Shown piece after piece: positions 1-9,546 of a stretch of 64,000 bases of DNA. Position 1 is the stretch's first letter, and each line of letters begins with the position of its first letter. Under the pieces are notes generated by a model. That model worked only from the letters and a program-made list of their open reading frames with translations. It had not been told where the DNA came from and searched no databases. The position numbers were made by a program, and so were the translations under genes. The stretch comes from Paenibacillus sp. PastM-3 (GTDB taxonomy: Bacteria; Bacillota; Bacilli; Paenibacillales; Paenibacillaceae): the NCBI RefSeq assembly GCF_029893965.1, contig NZ_JARXXP010000027.1, positions 1 to 64,000 on the forward strand, in the 5' to 3' direction.

Positions 1-39
1 CCAAATGTCTAGCGGCAGCGTCTGTTTCACAGACGCATG

Positions 40-156
40 TTTGGTGGCGATAGCGGAAGGGTTCCACGCGTACCCATCCCGAACACGACCGTTAAGCCTT
101 CCAGCGCCGATGGTACTTGGACCGAAGGGTCCTGGGAGAGTAGGACGCCGCCAAGC
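40..156 (+). rRNA. rrf: 5S ribosomal RNA
   Basis: The sequence reads as a complete Bacillales 5S rRNA of about 117 nt. It opens with TTTGGTGGCGATAGCGG, has the CCCATCCCGAACACGACCGTTAAG core and ends GAGTAGGACGCCGCCAAGC, which pairs with the start. It lies at the window edge, so it is the last gene of an rRNA operon whose 23S lies outside. A 7-bp hairpin at 18-36 in the spacer just upstream is probably an RNA-processing stem. Ends are set by the terminal helix and could be off by 1-2 nt. Confidence 0.96.
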
Positions 157-162
157 GCGTGA

Positions 163-195
163 GTCCACTGTTGAGTAATCGACAGTGGACTTTTT
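163..195 (+). terminator. Rho-independent terminator of the rRNA operon
   Basis: A 9-bp perfect inverted repeat (GTCCACTGT at 163-171, ACAGTGGAC at 182-190) is followed directly by five T. It begins 6 nt after the 5S 3' end. Confidence 0.9.
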
Positions 196-200
196 GCGTC

Positions 201-472
201 TGTGAATAATTGTGGAAAACTTGTGGATAATTCAGATTGCTGCTGAAAAAATACACACATGTGGATAGTTTTTTCACTTAACGATTTATCCCTATTAAGG
301 GCGAGAAAAAGCAGGAAAATGTGATTTAGTCAAGAATAATTCCGTATAATACACCGTTTTTGTGGATAATATGTGGAATTTGTGGATAACGGTCGCATAA
401 CCGTGGATAAGTTTTTCAGCCGGAGGCCCTTTGCCCCGGCTTTTTGTGTTGCTGTTTTTAATTTGTGGATAA
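201..472 (-). promoter_or_regulatory. DnaA-box cluster (candidate DnaA-titration site)
   Basis: Four exact copies of TGTGGATAA (reverse complement of the TTATCCACA DnaA box) lie at 222-230, 361-369, 381-389 and 464-472. One-mismatch copies lie at 201-209, 211-219, 260-268 and 402-410. All have the same orientation. The stretch from 200 to 588 carries no credible gene. Origin-proximal DnaA-box clusters that buffer free DnaA are known in Bacillus subtilis. DnaA binding here is inferred from motif density. No AT-rich unwinding element or dnaA gene is visible, so this is not read as oriC itself. Confidence 0.7.
418..446 (+). terminator. Possible terminator-like hairpin in the gene-free stretch
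   Basis: AGCCGG (418-423) pairs with CCGGCT (436-441), followed by a short T run (441-445). The stem is only 6 bp and no transcribed gene lies upstream after the rRNA terminator, so its role is unclear. Confidence 0.35.
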
Positions 473-588
473 CTCATGTGGTTTTTCTATTAGTCTGCAG
501 AAAGTCTGCATAAAATTAGCATACAGCTATCTGGCTTGTTATACTCTCTATAAGCATTTATAAATACAAGTTGATGAGGTGAACAGAT

Positions 589-1761
589 GTGGAAATAAGG
601 CAGCTGAAGGCAGAAGAATTTGAAGCAAACTTGACCCTTTCTGAATATGCGTTTCAGTACAAAGTATCCGCTGAGAACCGCATAACCAATAAAGAAAAGT
701 TCAAGCCGGAAAAAGTATGGGGCGTTTTTGAGGAGGGAGAGCTGAAGGCCGGACTCACGCTTCTTCCTTTGGAAGTACATATACAGGGCAGAATTGTCTC
801 CATGGGAGGAATTGCCGGGGTAGCCACATGGCCGGAGAACCGCAGACAGGGCTACGTCGCGACTCTATTAAAGCATATCCTGCAGGTGATGAATGAGAAT
901 GGTCAGTCACTGTCAATGCTGCATCCGTTCCTGATTCCCTTTTACCGCCGGTTCGGCTGGGAGGTTTATTGCGAATACAAAAAATACACTATTCCTGTAG
1001 GGAAGTTTCCGTTGAAAACCGAGATCGAAGGCAGTGTGCGGCGTGATGCTGCTGATCTAGAAACGCTGGACCAGCTGTATAGCCGGTTTGCAGCCCGTTA
1101 TAACGGAACGCTGAAGCGCAGTATGGAATGGTGGAAGGAGAGTGTCCTGGATCAGGACATGCATCACGGCCTGTTTGTCTCGGATGCAGGCGAACCAGAG
1201 GGTTATGTACTGTATAAGCTGGAGAACAGGGAGCTCGTTATTGATGAATTTGTCTATCTGAATGAAAAAGCGCGCCGCGCGCTCTGGACGTTCCTTGCCA
1301 ATCACGATTCCATGGTCACAGGTGCTTCGCTGAAGCTGGTGCCGTCGGATGATATCCTGCCGTTTTTGCTGCCGGACCCGCGGATTTCCCAGGAGAATTA
1401 TCCCTACTTTATGGCGCGGATTGTTAATGCACAGGGCTTCATAGAATCGTTTATTTTCAATAAACAGCCGGAAGTCCGGAAATATACTTTGTACATTAGA
1501 GATGAGCACGCTCCGTGGAACGACGGACGCTGGGGACTGACTGTGAATACAGATGGAACAGCTTCGCTGGTCCGCTCCGAGGCTGCAGACGGGCAGGCAG
1601 ACCTGAGCTGCAGTATTGGAACGCTGACAGTACTGCTGATGGGATATAAGCGTCCGCAGGAGCTGGCCAGATACGGCAGCCTGACGGGCGATCCGGAAGC
1701 GCTGAAATGGCTGGAAGAGATTGTACCGCATGCCGAGACCGCCTTGGTTGATTTTTTCTGA
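589..1761 (+). CDS. Eis-like GNAT family N-acetyltransferase
   Basis: A 390-aa protein with the layout of Eis/YwnH-type enhanced-intracellular-survival acetyltransferases: an N-terminal GNAT domain, a second GNAT-like region and a C-terminal sterol-carrier-like domain (about 290-385). The acetyl-CoA loop is visible as GVATWPENRRQGYVATLL at residues 77-94, with RRQGY at 85-89. HPFLIPFYRRFGWE follows, typical of the family. It probably transfers acetyl groups from acetyl-CoA to amines; the substrate cannot be told. The start is GTG at 589, preceded by GAGGTG at 576-581. The overlapping ATG at 587 is closed by a stop after three codons. It is monocistronic and ends in its own terminator. Confidence 0.88.
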   Translation: MEIRQLKAEEFEANLTLSEYAFQYKVSAENRITNKEKFKPEKVWGVFEEGELKAGLTLLPLEVHIQGRIVSMGGIAGVATWPENRRQGYVATLLKHILQVMNENGQSLSMLHPFLIPFYRRFGWEVYCEYKKYTIPVGKFPLKTEIEGSVRRDAADLETLDQLYSRFAARYNGTLKRSMEWWKESVLDQDMHHGLFVSDAGEPEGYVLYKLENRELVIDEFVYLNEKARRALWTFLANHDSMVTGASLKLVPSDDILPFLLPDPRISQENYPYFMARIVNAQGFIESFIFNKQPEVRKYTLYIRDEHAPWNDGRWGLTVNTDGTASLVRSEAADGQADLSCSIGTLTVLLMGYKRPQELARYGSLTGDPEALKWLEEIVPHAETALVDFF

Positions 1762-1768
1762 TGTCGCC

Positions 1769-1809
1769 GAAGCTCTGCCGCTGTTTTGCAGCAGGGAGAG
1801 CTTCTTTTT
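1769..1809 (+). terminator. Rho-independent terminator after the acetyltransferase
   Basis: GAAGCTCT (1769-1776) pairs with AGAGCTTC (1797-1804), with an inner GCTG/CAGC pairing, followed by five T. It separates the acetyltransferase from the ctsR promoter. Confidence 0.85.
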
Positions 1810-1885
1810 GTACATATAAAATCACCGGACCGTAAGAATATCCCGAATACATTGGCGGCATTAAGTAAAAAATAAGAGTAACCCC

Positions 1886-1938
1886 TTGGAATTCAGTGAG
1901 AATATGTTATAATATGAAAAAAGTCAAAGAAAGTCAAA
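1886..1938 (+). promoter_or_regulatory. SigA-type promoter and CtsR operator of the ctsR-clpC operon
   Basis: TTGGAA (1886-1891), 16 nt, then TATAAT (1908-1913) preceded by TG (extended -10). Immediately downstream AGTCAAA-GAA-AGTCAAA (1922-1938) matches the known CtsR heptad direct repeat (RGTCAAA-NAN-RGTCAAA) with no mismatch. A third partial GTCAA follows at 1939. Binding here would block transcription start, so the operon should be heat- and stress-inducible and autorepressed by its first gene product. Confidence 0.92.
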
Positions 1939-2168
1939 GTCAACGAAGGCTCACCTGAGCTTTTCTGTTACCTCTGCTTTTTAGTTATTTATAGCAGTGG
2001 ATCTGCCGGGCTCAAAATATATACCCTAAAGGACGACGCTGTCACTGTTTATGCGGCAGCCAAGCCGGGATTCGTGCTTTCACTCTTGGGTTAAGTTCTT
2101 TAGAGGTTACTCCGGGCGGATTCGCAGCACAGACGTACACTATTGCATTAAGCACTGGAGGATGAGTG
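1939..2168 (+). other. Long 5' leader of the ctsR operon
   Basis: About 230 nt of transcribed leader separate the promoter from ctsR. No known riboswitch is recognised. An ORF of 41 codons (ATG 2051, stop 2174-2176) overlaps the ctsR start but lacks a ribosome binding site. Two imperfect repeats of GGATTCG (2070s and 2120s) are seen. Confidence 0.4.
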
Positions 2169-2630
2169 ATGCGTAATATCTCTGATATTATCGAACAATA
2201 TCTGAAGAATATTTTGCATGAAAGTCCCGAGGGTACGGTGGAAATCCAGCGCAATGACCTGGCGGACCAGTTCTCATGCGTGCCGTCACAGATTAATTAT
2301 GTCATCAGTACACGTTTTACCTTGGAGAAGGGCTATGTGGTGGAGAGCAAGCGCGGCGGCGGAGGCTACATACGGATTCAGCGTTTTGAGCTGCCCCAGA
2401 ATGTGGCGCTGTACGCTCATCTCAAATCTACAATAGGAAATGATATTGATCAGAATTCTGCCGAAGGGCTGATTTATCAGCTCGAGGAAGCTCGTTTCCT
2501 AAGCAAACGTGAAGCGTGTCTTATGCGCGCCGCTGTTTCCCGGGAATGCCTGACGGTTAATCTGCCGTACCGGGATGAGATTCGTGCCAAGATTATGAAG
2601 GCGATGCTAATCTCTTTGTTGGGCAAATAA
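2169..2630 (+). CDS. ctsR: Transcriptional repressor CtsR
   Basis: A 153-aa class III stress-gene repressor. Its N-terminal winged helix-turn-helix (about residues 1-70) contains the glycine-rich wing SKRGGGGYIRI, which senses heat in B. subtilis CtsR. A C-terminal dimerisation domain (about 80-150) ends RDEIRAKIMKAMLISLL. It should bind the heptad repeat at 1922-1938 and repress its own operon. ATG 2169 is preferred because GGAGG (2157-2161) sits 7 nt upstream; an in-frame GTG at 2166 is only 4 nt away. It is the first gene of ctsR-mcsA-mcsB-clpC; McsB and ClpCP, encoded downstream, inactivate and degrade it under stress. Confidence 0.95.
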   Translation: MRNISDIIEQYLKNILHESPEGTVEIQRNDLADQFSCVPSQINYVISTRFTLEKGYVVESKRGGGGYIRIQRFELPQNVALYAHLKSTIGNDIDQNSAEGLIYQLEEARFLSKREACLMRAAVSRECLTVNLPYRDEIRAKIMKAMLISLLGK

Positions 2631-2657
2631 TGGTCATCATAAGGGAGGGACTCCGCT

Positions 2658-3182
2658 ATGCTGTGTCAGGAATGCGGCGTCAAACCGGCTACTCTGCACT
2701 TTACCAAGATCGTAAGTGGAGAGAAGACGGAATTTCATATTTGTGAAAGCTGTGCCCGTGAAAAAGGGGAGATGATTCCCGGAACCGCAGGGGGCTTCTC
2801 GATCCACAGCCTGTTATCCGGTCTGCTCGATCTTGAAGGGGCCGGCAAGGAGAAGTCAGCAGCGACCAAAAATGTACAGGGTCTGCACTGCGAGAGCTGC
2901 GGCATGACCTATTCCCAGTTCAGCAAGCTTGGACGGTTTGGCTGCAGCTCCTGCTATAAATATTTTGACAGCACACTGGACCCGCTGTTCAGAAGAGTTC
3001 ACGGCAGCACCGCACATGTAGGCAAACTGCCCAAACGCGCCGGTGCACAGATCATGTGCAAGCGTCAGATCAATGAATTGAAGCATGAACTGCAGGAGAG
3101 CATCATCCAGGAAGAATTTGAAACTGCAGCCGAGCTGCGGGACAAAATCCGCAAACTTGAAAAAGAAATGGCACAAGAGTAA
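2658..3182 (+). CDS. mcsA: McsA, zinc-binding activator of protein-arginine kinase
   Basis: A 174-aa protein with four Cys pairs (residues 3/6, 29/32, and two more in CESCGMTY and CSSCYKYF), followed by a C-terminal UVR domain (INELKHELQESIIQEEFETA region). McsA activates the McsB arginine kinase and delivers CtsR for degradation by ClpCP. The Cys pairs bind zinc in the family. RBS AAGGGAGGG lies before ATG 2658. It lies 27 nt after ctsR and 28 nt before mcsB, so the genes are co-transcribed. Confidence 0.95.
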   Translation: MLCQECGVKPATLHFTKIVSGEKTEFHICESCAREKGEMIPGTAGGFSIHSLLSGLLDLEGAGKEKSAATKNVQGLHCESCGMTYSQFSKLGRFGCSSCYKYFDSTLDPLFRRVHGSTAHVGKLPKRAGAQIMCKRQINELKHELQESIIQEEFETAAELRDKIRKLEKEMAQE

Positions 3183-3210
3183 AGTCTTTCATATATAGGG
3201 GGGATACGAC

Positions 3211-4275
3211 ATGTCAAGTCTCCGTTTTACCGAACAAGCGCTTAGCAACTGGATGCGCTGCGGCGGCAGCCACTCTGAAATTGTGATCAGCAGCCGTATG
3301 CGTATCGCCCGCAATCTGGAGCATCTGCCGTTTCCGCTGCTGGCCTCGGCAGAGCAGGCGGAAGAAGCACTGGAACAGCTTGCCCCTGTATTTCAGGGAG
3401 AAGCCGCTGGTAACCTCGGAACCTTTGAACTGCTGCGGCTGGATGAGATTACAGAGCTGGACAAAAAAGTGCTGGTGGAGAAGCATCTGATCAGCCCAAA
3501 TCTGGCCAATGATTCCCGCGGCGGAGCGGTTATCCTGAACGAGGATGAGTCGGTCAGCATTATGATCAACGAGGAGGATCATCTCCGAATCCAGTGCCTG
3601 TTTCCCGGATTGCAGGTCAAGGAGGCCTGGGAGCGGGCAACGGCCATAGATGATATTTTTGAAGCCTCCGTCAATTATGCCTTTGATGACAGGAGAGGGT
3701 ATCTGACAAGTTGTCCTACCAATGTAGGCACTGGGCTCCGCGCTTCGGTTATGTTGCATCTGCCGGCGCTGGTGATGACCCACCAGATCAACCGTATTTT
3801 ATCGGCTGTTAACCAGGTTGGCCTGACTGTAAGAGGAATTTACGGTGAAGGCAGCGAAGCAGTAGGTAACATTTTTCAGATTTCCAACCAGATTACACTG
3901 GGACAGACCGAAAGTGAAATCATCGAGAATCTTCACAGTGTAGTTACACAGATTATTGAGCACGAACGTAATGCCCGCGAGCGGCTGCTGACTGATTCAG
4001 CGCTGCGGATCACCGACCGGATTAAACGCTCCTACGGGATTCTGGCATACGCAGCTGTCATGGAGCTTAAGGAATCCGCACAGCGGCTCTCCGATCTGCG
4101 GCTGGGTGTGGATCTGGGCATTCTGGAAGGTCCCTCGATCTCCGTGCTGAATGAGCTGAATGTGAAGACACAGCCGGGGTTCCTGCAAAAAATGTTCGGT
4201 GACGAGCTGTCAGCTACCGAACGCGATATGTACCGGGCGAAGCTGCTCCGGGAAACACTGGGATCACAACATTAA
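3211..4275 (+). CDS. mcsB: Protein-arginine kinase McsB
   Basis: A 354-aa member of the phosphagen-kinase fold. ISSRMRIARNLEHLPFP (26-42) begins the ATP-binding region. NEEDHLR (120-126) and SCPTNVGTG (167-175, with Cys168) are the conserved substrate and catalytic segments. The small-molecule guanidino kinase N-domain is missing, as in all McsB. It phosphorylates arginines on damaged proteins and on CtsR; phosphoarginine is the degradation tag for ClpC-ClpP. It is the third gene of the operon, with a GGGGGGA RBS. Confidence 0.96.
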   Translation: MSSLRFTEQALSNWMRCGGSHSEIVISSRMRIARNLEHLPFPLLASAEQAEEALEQLAPVFQGEAAGNLGTFELLRLDEITELDKKVLVEKHLISPNLANDSRGGAVILNEDESVSIMINEEDHLRIQCLFPGLQVKEAWERATAIDDIFEASVNYAFDDRRGYLTSCPTNVGTGLRASVMLHLPALVMTHQINRILSAVNQVGLTVRGIYGEGSEAVGNIFQISNQITLGQTESEIIENLHSVVTQIIEHERNARERLLTDSALRITDRIKRSYGILAYAAVMELKESAQRLSDLRLGVDLGILEGPSISVLNELNVKTQPGFLQKMFGDELSATERDMYRAKLLRETLGSQH

Positions 4276-4311
4276 TTATAGATATTTATTATCCGTGGAG
4301 GTGCATGAGAT

Positions 4312-6783
4312 ATGATGTTTGGAAGATTTACGGAACGCGCACAAAAAGTGCTGGCGCTGGCGCAAGAAGAAGCTGTACGGCTGGGACATAACAACATTGG
4401 TACAGAACATATTTTGCTCGGACTGATTCGTGAGGGAGACGGCATTGCCGCCAAGGCACTGATTGGACTGGGTCTGGGACTGGAGAAAATCCAGGACGAA
4501 GTGGAAACGCTGATCGGCAGAGGACAGGAACAGCCTACCAACATCGCGTACACTCCACGTGCCAAAAAAGTTATCGAGCTGTCGATGGACGAAGCACGCA
4601 AGCTGGGCCATACTTACGTCGGCACAGAGCATATCCTGCTCGGCCTAATCCGTGAAGGTGAGGGCGTAGCTGCCCGTGTACTTAACAACCTGGGAATCAG
4701 CCTGAACAAAGCACGCCAGCAGGTACTGCAGCTGCTTGGCAGCAGTGAAGCTACTTCAAGCCACAGCGGAACGCCTGCGAATGTCAGCACGCCAACGCTG
4801 GACGGCCTGGCCCGTGACCTAACTGCCTATGCGAAGGACGGCAACCTTGACCCGGTTATCGGGCGCAGCAAGGAAATCGAACGTGTAATTCAGGTGCTCA
4901 GCCGCCGGACCAAAAACAATCCGGTACTGATTGGCGAACCCGGGGTAGGTAAAACCGCAATCGCCGAAGGTCTGGCCCAGAAAATCATCAACAATGAAAT
5001 TCCGGAAACGCTGCGTGACAAGCGCGTTATGACCCTCGATATGGGTTCAGTGGTGGCCGGAACCAAATACCGCGGTGAGTTTGAAGACCGCCTCAAAAAG
5101 ATTATGGATGAAATCCGTCAGGCTGGTAACATTGTACTCTTTATCGATGAGTTGCACACCCTGATCGGGGCAGGCGGCGCGGAAGGTGCCATTGATGCCT
5201 CCAACATCCTGAAGCCGGCCCTGGCCCGCGGAGAGCTGCAGTGCATCGGTGCCACAACACTTGACGAATACCGCAAATATATTGAAAAAGACGCAGCCCT
5301 GGAGCGCCGCTTCCAGCCGATCACGGTGGATCAGCCTTCTCCTGAGGAAGCCGTTCAGATCCTCTACGGACTGCGTGACCGTTACGAAGCCCATCATCGG
5401 GTGAAGATCACCGACGAAGCGATTGTGGAGGCTGTGAAGCTGTCCGACCGCTACATTCCTGACCGGTTCCTGCCGGACAAAGCGATTGACCTGATCGATG
5501 AAGCGGGTTCCAAGGTTAGGCTGAACTCCTACACCATCCCGCCGAATCTCAAGGAACTGGAAATGCGCCTTGACGATATCCGCAAGGAGAAGGATTCTGC
5601 GGTACAGAGCCAAGAGTTTGAGAAGGCTGCTGCGCTGCGTGATACCGAGCAGAAGATCCGTGAAGAGCTCGACACAACCAAGAACCAGTGGAAAGAAAAA
5701 CAGGGCCGTACCGACTCCCAGGTTACACCTGAGGATATCGCTCAGGTTGTAGCCAGCTGGACCGGTATTCCGGTAAGCAAGCTGAAGGAAGAGGAGACGG
5801 ACCGTCTGCTCAATATGGAAGCTCTGCTCCATGAACGCGTAATCGGCCAGGATGAGGCTGTTAAGGCTGTCAGCCGGGCGCTGCGCCGGGCACGTGCGGG
5901 TCTCAAAGATCCTAAGCGTCCAATGGGCTCCTTCATCTTCCTCGGACCAACCGGGGTAGGTAAAACCGAGCTGGCTCGTGCACTTGCCGAAGCGATGTTC
6001 GGTGACGAGAATGCCGTAATCCGCATCGACATGTCGGAATACATGGAGAAACACTCCACGTCCCGCCTCGTAGGGGCGCCTCCAGGGTATGTAGGGTATG
6101 AAGAAGGCGGACAGCTGACCGAGAAGGTACGCCGCAAGCCATATTCCGTAGTATTGCTGGATGAGATCGAGAAGGCTCACCCTGAAGTATTCAACATCCT
6201 GCTGCAGGTGCTGGAAGACGGTCGCCTGACCGATTCCAAAGGCCGCGTAGTTGATTTCCGCAACACGCTGATTATCCTTACCTCTAACGTAGGGGCACAG
6301 GCTATCAAGAGAAATTCAACCCTCGGCTTCACTGCTGTGCAGGATGCCGGAGCGGATTACAGCAACATGAAGGGCAAAGTAATGGAAGAGCTGAAGAAGA
6401 GCTTCCGTCCTGAGTTCCTGAACCGTATCGACGAAATCATTGTCTTCCACTCGCTGGAAGAGAAGCATATCGCCGAAATTGTTACACTCATGTCCGACGA
6501 GCTGCGCAAGCGGCTACGTGAATACGATGTGGACTTCGAGCTTACGGATGGCGGTAAAGCCTTCCTGGCCAAAGAAGGCTACGATCCGGCGTTTGGTGCC
6601 CGTCCTTTGCGCCGCGCGATTCAGAAGCATATTGAAGATCGCCTCTCCGAAGAGCTGCTGAAAGGCAACATTAAGAAAGGCGATTCACTTAAGATCGATG
6701 AAGTGAATGGTGAGCTTGTGGTAACCACTGTAGATGCACCGGCAGCCGCACTTGAAAAAGAAGCCGAAGCAGACAATAAGTAA
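4312..6783 (+). CDS. clpC: ATP-dependent Clp protease ATPase subunit ClpC
   Basis: An 823-aa Hsp100 unfoldase. It has two N-domain repeats ([12 protein letters not shown], then [12 protein letters not shown]-like at about 80), first AAA module with Walker A GEPGVGKT (about 207-214), a UVR-containing middle domain (about 420-455) and second AAA module with Walker A GPTGVGKT (about 545-552). It feeds phosphoarginine-tagged proteins to ClpP, encoded elsewhere. Length is normal for ClpC, clearly longer than ClpX. It is the last gene of the CtsR operon and is followed by a strong terminator. Confidence 0.97.
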   Translation: MMFGRFTERAQKVLALAQEEAVRLGHNNIGTEHILLGLIREGDGIAAKALIGLGLGLEKIQDEVETLIGRGQEQPTNIAYTPRAKKVIELSMDEARKLGHTYVGTEHILLGLIREGEGVAARVLNNLGISLNKARQQVLQLLGSSEATSSHSGTPANVSTPTLDGLARDLTAYAKDGNLDPVIGRSKEIERVIQVLSRRTKNNPVLIGEPGVGKTAIAEGLAQKIINNEIPETLRDKRVMTLDMGSVVAGTKYRGEFEDRLKKIMDEIRQAGNIVLFIDELHTLIGAGGAEGAIDASNILKPALARGELQCIGATTLDEYRKYIEKDAALERRFQPITVDQPSPEEAVQILYGLRDRYEAHHRVKITDEAIVEAVKLSDRYIPDRFLPDKAIDLIDEAGSKVRLNSYTIPPNLKELEMRLDDIRKEKDSAVQSQEFEKAAALRDTEQKIREELDTTKNQWKEKQGRTDSQVTPEDIAQVVASWTGIPVSKLKEEETDRLLNMEALLHERVIGQDEAVKAVSRALRRARAGLKDPKRPMGSFIFLGPTGVGKTELARALAEAMFGDENAVIRIDMSEYMEKHSTSRLVGAPPGYVGYEEGGQLTEKVRRKPYSVVLLDEIEKAHPEVFNILLQVLEDGRLTDSKGRVVDFRNTLIILTSNVGAQAIKRNSTLGFTAVQDAGADYSNMKGKVMEELKKSFRPEFLNRIDEIIVFHSLEEKHIAEIVTLMSDELRKRLREYDVDFELTDGGKAFLAKEGYDPAFGARPLRRAIQKHIEDRLSEELLKGNIKKGDSLKIDEVNGELVVTTVDAPAAALEKEAEADNK

Positions 6784-6800
6784 GAAAGACCGTTGAAACA

Positions 6801-6843
6801 AAGCTGCCGCTCCTCCGTATAGAGGAGCGGGGCTTTTTTTTTT
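6801..6843 (+). terminator. Rho-independent terminator of the ctsR-clpC operon
   Basis: CCGCTCCTC (6807-6815) pairs with GAGGAGCGG (6822-6830), extended by AGC/GCT outside, followed by ten T. Confidence 0.95.
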
Positions 6844-7021
6844 GTTGACCGGTTGTTCGATTGCACAGAAATTGACTAAACCGGCTTAAAATCAGGCAGG
6901 TTATAGAGACAGTCCAAAACTAGAGCCTAAGTAACCTTTCGTTCGGGATGGAGAAATGGTAAACTTTGAATAAGGACTGATTATATGCAATTTTAGCAAC
7001 TTCGTACCGTAAGGAGACCAC

Positions 7022-8389
7022 ATGGCAAAAGCAAAAACAAAATTTTTCTGTACCGACTGCGGCTACGAGTCGCCAAAATGGTTCGGCAAATGCCCGGGCT
7101 GCCAGGCATGGAACACCATGGTGGAGGAAACGGAAAGCGTAGTCAAAACACAAGGAATGAATGCACCTATTTTTCACAGTAAAGAAAAGGCGCAGTCGAT
7201 CATAAATATAGAAAGTGACAAAGAACCGCGCATCCTGACAGGTATCGGTGAGCTTAACCGTGTGCTTGGCGGAGGCATTGTCCCCGGCTCGCTGGTGCTT
7301 GTCGGAGGAGACCCCGGAATCGGTAAGTCTACCCTTCTGCTGCAGACCTCTCATGCCTTGACCACCCAGGGGCTTCGTGTGCTCTACATTTCCGGGGAAG
7401 AATCGGTACGCCAGACTAAGCTCCGGGCCGACCGCCTCGGGGCGTTGTCAGGGGAGCTGTACGTGCTGTGTGAAACCAATATGGAGAGTATTGAAGAGGC
7501 GATTGAGCAGATCCAGCCGCAATTCCTCGTGATTGACTCCATTCAGACCGTATTTATGCCTGAGGTGACGAGTGCGCCCGGCAGTGTGACACAGGTCAGG
7601 GAGTGTACGACACGCTTTATGCGCATTGCCAAAATCCGTGGAATTGCGACAGTGCTGGTTGGTCATGTTACCAAAGAGGGGGCCATTGCCGGACCCCGGA
7701 TGCTCGAGCATATGGTAGATTGTGTACTGTATTTCGAGGGGGAACGTCACCATACCTACCGGCTGCTGCGTGCAGTAAAGAACCGTTTCGGTTCAACCAA
7801 CGAGATCGGAATTTTTGAAATGGGCGAGATCGGCCTCACCGAAGTAGAGAATCCCTCGGAGCTGTTCCTGTCGGAACGTCCGCTGGGTGTGGCCGGCTCA
7901 GCCGTCGTGGCCAGTATGGAAGGAACCAGACCGGTGCTCGTTGAGCTGCAGGCGCTGGTTGCCGCCACCCATTTTCCCTCGCCGCGGCGGATGTGCACCG
8001 GGATGGATCATCAGCGCATGGCGCTTATTATTGCAGTGCTTGAGAAGCGGATGGGCATGTTTCTGCAGAACCAGGATGCCTACCTCAATGTGGCAGGAGG
8101 CGTGAAGCTGGATGAGCCGGCTATTGATCTGGCAGTTGCAGTCAGCATCGCCTCAAGCTTCCGTGATATTTCCACCAAGCCCTATGATGTCTTCTTTGGC
8201 GAAGTCGGTCTTACCGGCGAGGTCAGAGGTGTCTCGCGTGCCGAAACGCGGGTCAAAGAGGCGGCTAAGCTGGGCTTCCGGAGGGTGATTATGCCTGAAA
8301 AGAGCATGAAAGGCTGGAAGCATCCGCAGGATATCCAGATTATCGGCGTCAGCACCGTAGCAGATGCATTAAAGGTCGCGTTAGATTAG
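7022..8389 (+). CDS. radA: DNA repair protein RadA (Sms)
   Basis: A 455-aa RecA-like DNA helicase that helps branch migration in recombination. It has a C4 zinc finger (Cys10, 13, 24, 27), Walker [11 protein letters not shown] (95-104), the RadA-specific KNRFG motif (253-257) and a C-terminal Lon-like domain (about 280-455). ATG 7022 follows AAGGAGACC. It is directly upstream of disA (15 nt gap). In Bacillus, RadA limits DisA activity, so co-transcription is meaningful. Confidence 0.97.
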   Translation: MAKAKTKFFCTDCGYESPKWFGKCPGCQAWNTMVEETESVVKTQGMNAPIFHSKEKAQSIINIESDKEPRILTGIGELNRVLGGGIVPGSLVLVGGDPGIGKSTLLLQTSHALTTQGLRVLYISGEESVRQTKLRADRLGALSGELYVLCETNMESIEEAIEQIQPQFLVIDSIQTVFMPEVTSAPGSVTQVRECTTRFMRIAKIRGIATVLVGHVTKEGAIAGPRMLEHMVDCVLYFEGERHHTYRLLRAVKNRFGSTNEIGIFEMGEIGLTEVENPSELFLSERPLGVAGSAVVASMEGTRPVLVELQALVAATHFPSPRRMCTGMDHQRMALIIAVLEKRMGMFLQNQDAYLNVAGGVKLDEPAIDLAVAVSIASSFRDISTKPYDVFFGEVGLTGEVRGVSRAETRVKEAAKLGFRRVIMPEKSMKGWKHPQDIQIIGVSTVADALKVALD

Positions 8390-8404
8390 GGGGCTAATAG
8401 GAAG

Positions 8405-9481
8405 ATGAAAGAATATACTCAATTAGAGAACATGAATGACCTGCTGAGGATGGCAGCGCCGGGCACACCCTTCCGGGAAGGTCTGGAGAATGTGCTCCGG
8501 GCCAAGACGGGTGCACTCATCGTAGTCGGATACAGTCCTGAAGTGATGGAGGTTGTGGATGGCGGCTTTTCCATCAACTGTGATTTCTCTCCCAATTATT
8601 TGTATGAGCTGGCCAAAATGGACGGCGCCATTATATTAAGCGAGGACCTCAAACGGATTCTTTATGCCAACACCCAGCTGATTCCCGATTCGTCCATCTC
8701 TTCGATTGAGACCGGAATCCGTCACCGGACGGCGGAGCGTGTTGCCAAACAGACCGGCAAGCTGGTTGTTTCCATCTCGCAGCGGCGGAATATCATTACG
8801 CTGTATCAGGGCTCTATCCGCTATGCGCTCAAAGAAATCGGGTCCATACTGGCCAAAGCCAACCAGGCGATCCAAACGCTGGAGAAGTATAAAGCAGTGC
8901 TTACCCAGGGGCTGACCAACCTCTCCGCCTCCGAATATGAGGGGATTGTTACTGTTCCGGAGGTCGTGGGGGTCATCCAGCGTGTAGAGATGGTGCTGCG
9001 GATTAAGATGGAGATCAAACGCTACATCAACGAACTTGGCAACGAAGGCCGCCTGATCAGCATGCAGATGGAAGAACTGGTGGGAAATACAGAGGAAGAA
9101 GCCTGGCTCTTATACAGAGACTATGCAAGAGAAGAGCAGGAGGACAAAATCCGTGAAATTATCGCCGGGCTTAAACGCAGCAGTGATGATGAGCTGATGG
9201 ATGACAATCATATAGCCCGCCTGCTGGGCTATTCTTCGACGGCAATCGCCTCGGAAGAAGCGGTCACACCGCGCGGCTACCGCCTGCTGAACAAGATTCC
9301 GCGGCTGCCGAATGTAATCATTCACAATCTGGTGGAGCGCTTTGAAATGCTGCCTAATCTGATGACGGCAAGCATAGCTGAGCTGGATGAAGTGGACGGG
9401 ATTGGCGAGATGAGGGCGCGCAATATTCAGGATGGGCTTAAACGGCTGCAAAAGCAAGTTCTTATTGACAGGCAAATGTAA
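8405..9481 (+). CDS. disA: DNA integrity scanning diadenylate cyclase DisA
   Basis: A 358-aa protein that makes cyclic di-AMP from two ATP while scanning DNA. The DAC domain occupies about 1-145 with the catalytic DGA (73-75) and RHR (106-108) motifs intact. A helical spine follows, with a C-terminal helix-hairpin-helix DNA-binding domain (about 290-358, [19 protein letters not shown]). Couples c-di-AMP level to chromosome integrity before sporulation. ATG 8405 follows AGGGGGCTAATAGG in the radA-disA operon. Confidence 0.97.
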   Translation: MKEYTQLENMNDLLRMAAPGTPFREGLENVLRAKTGALIVVGYSPEVMEVVDGGFSINCDFSPNYLYELAKMDGAIILSEDLKRILYANTQLIPDSSISSIETGIRHRTAERVAKQTGKLVVSISQRRNIITLYQGSIRYALKEIGSILAKANQAIQTLEKYKAVLTQGLTNLSASEYEGIVTVPEVVGVIQRVEMVLRIKMEIKRYINELGNEGRLISMQMEELVGNTEEEAWLLYRDYAREEQEDKIREIIAGLKRSSDDELMDDNHIARLLGYSSTAIASEEAVTPRGYRLLNKIPRLPNVIIHNLVERFEMLPNLMTASIAELDEVDGIGEMRARNIQDGLKRLQKQVLIDRQM

Positions 9482-9546
9482 ATAACATACAATCACGTAA
9501 TATTGATGGCCGCATGGATTTAAAGTAAGCAGACAGAGGTGAAGAA

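Noticed and set aside
201-472. oriC
   Set aside because: DnaA boxes are dense, but there is no dnaA or dnaN, no AT-rich unwinding stretch and all boxes face one way.
1057-1815. Long minus-strand ORF opposite the acetyltransferase gene
   Set aside because: It is a shadow of the Eis-like gene, lacks an RBS and domain features, and runs into that gene's terminator.
2051-2176. 41-codon ORF in the ctsR leader as a leader-peptide gene
   Set aside because: No ribosome binding site before its ATG, and no codon run that would suggest attenuation. Kept only as a remark.
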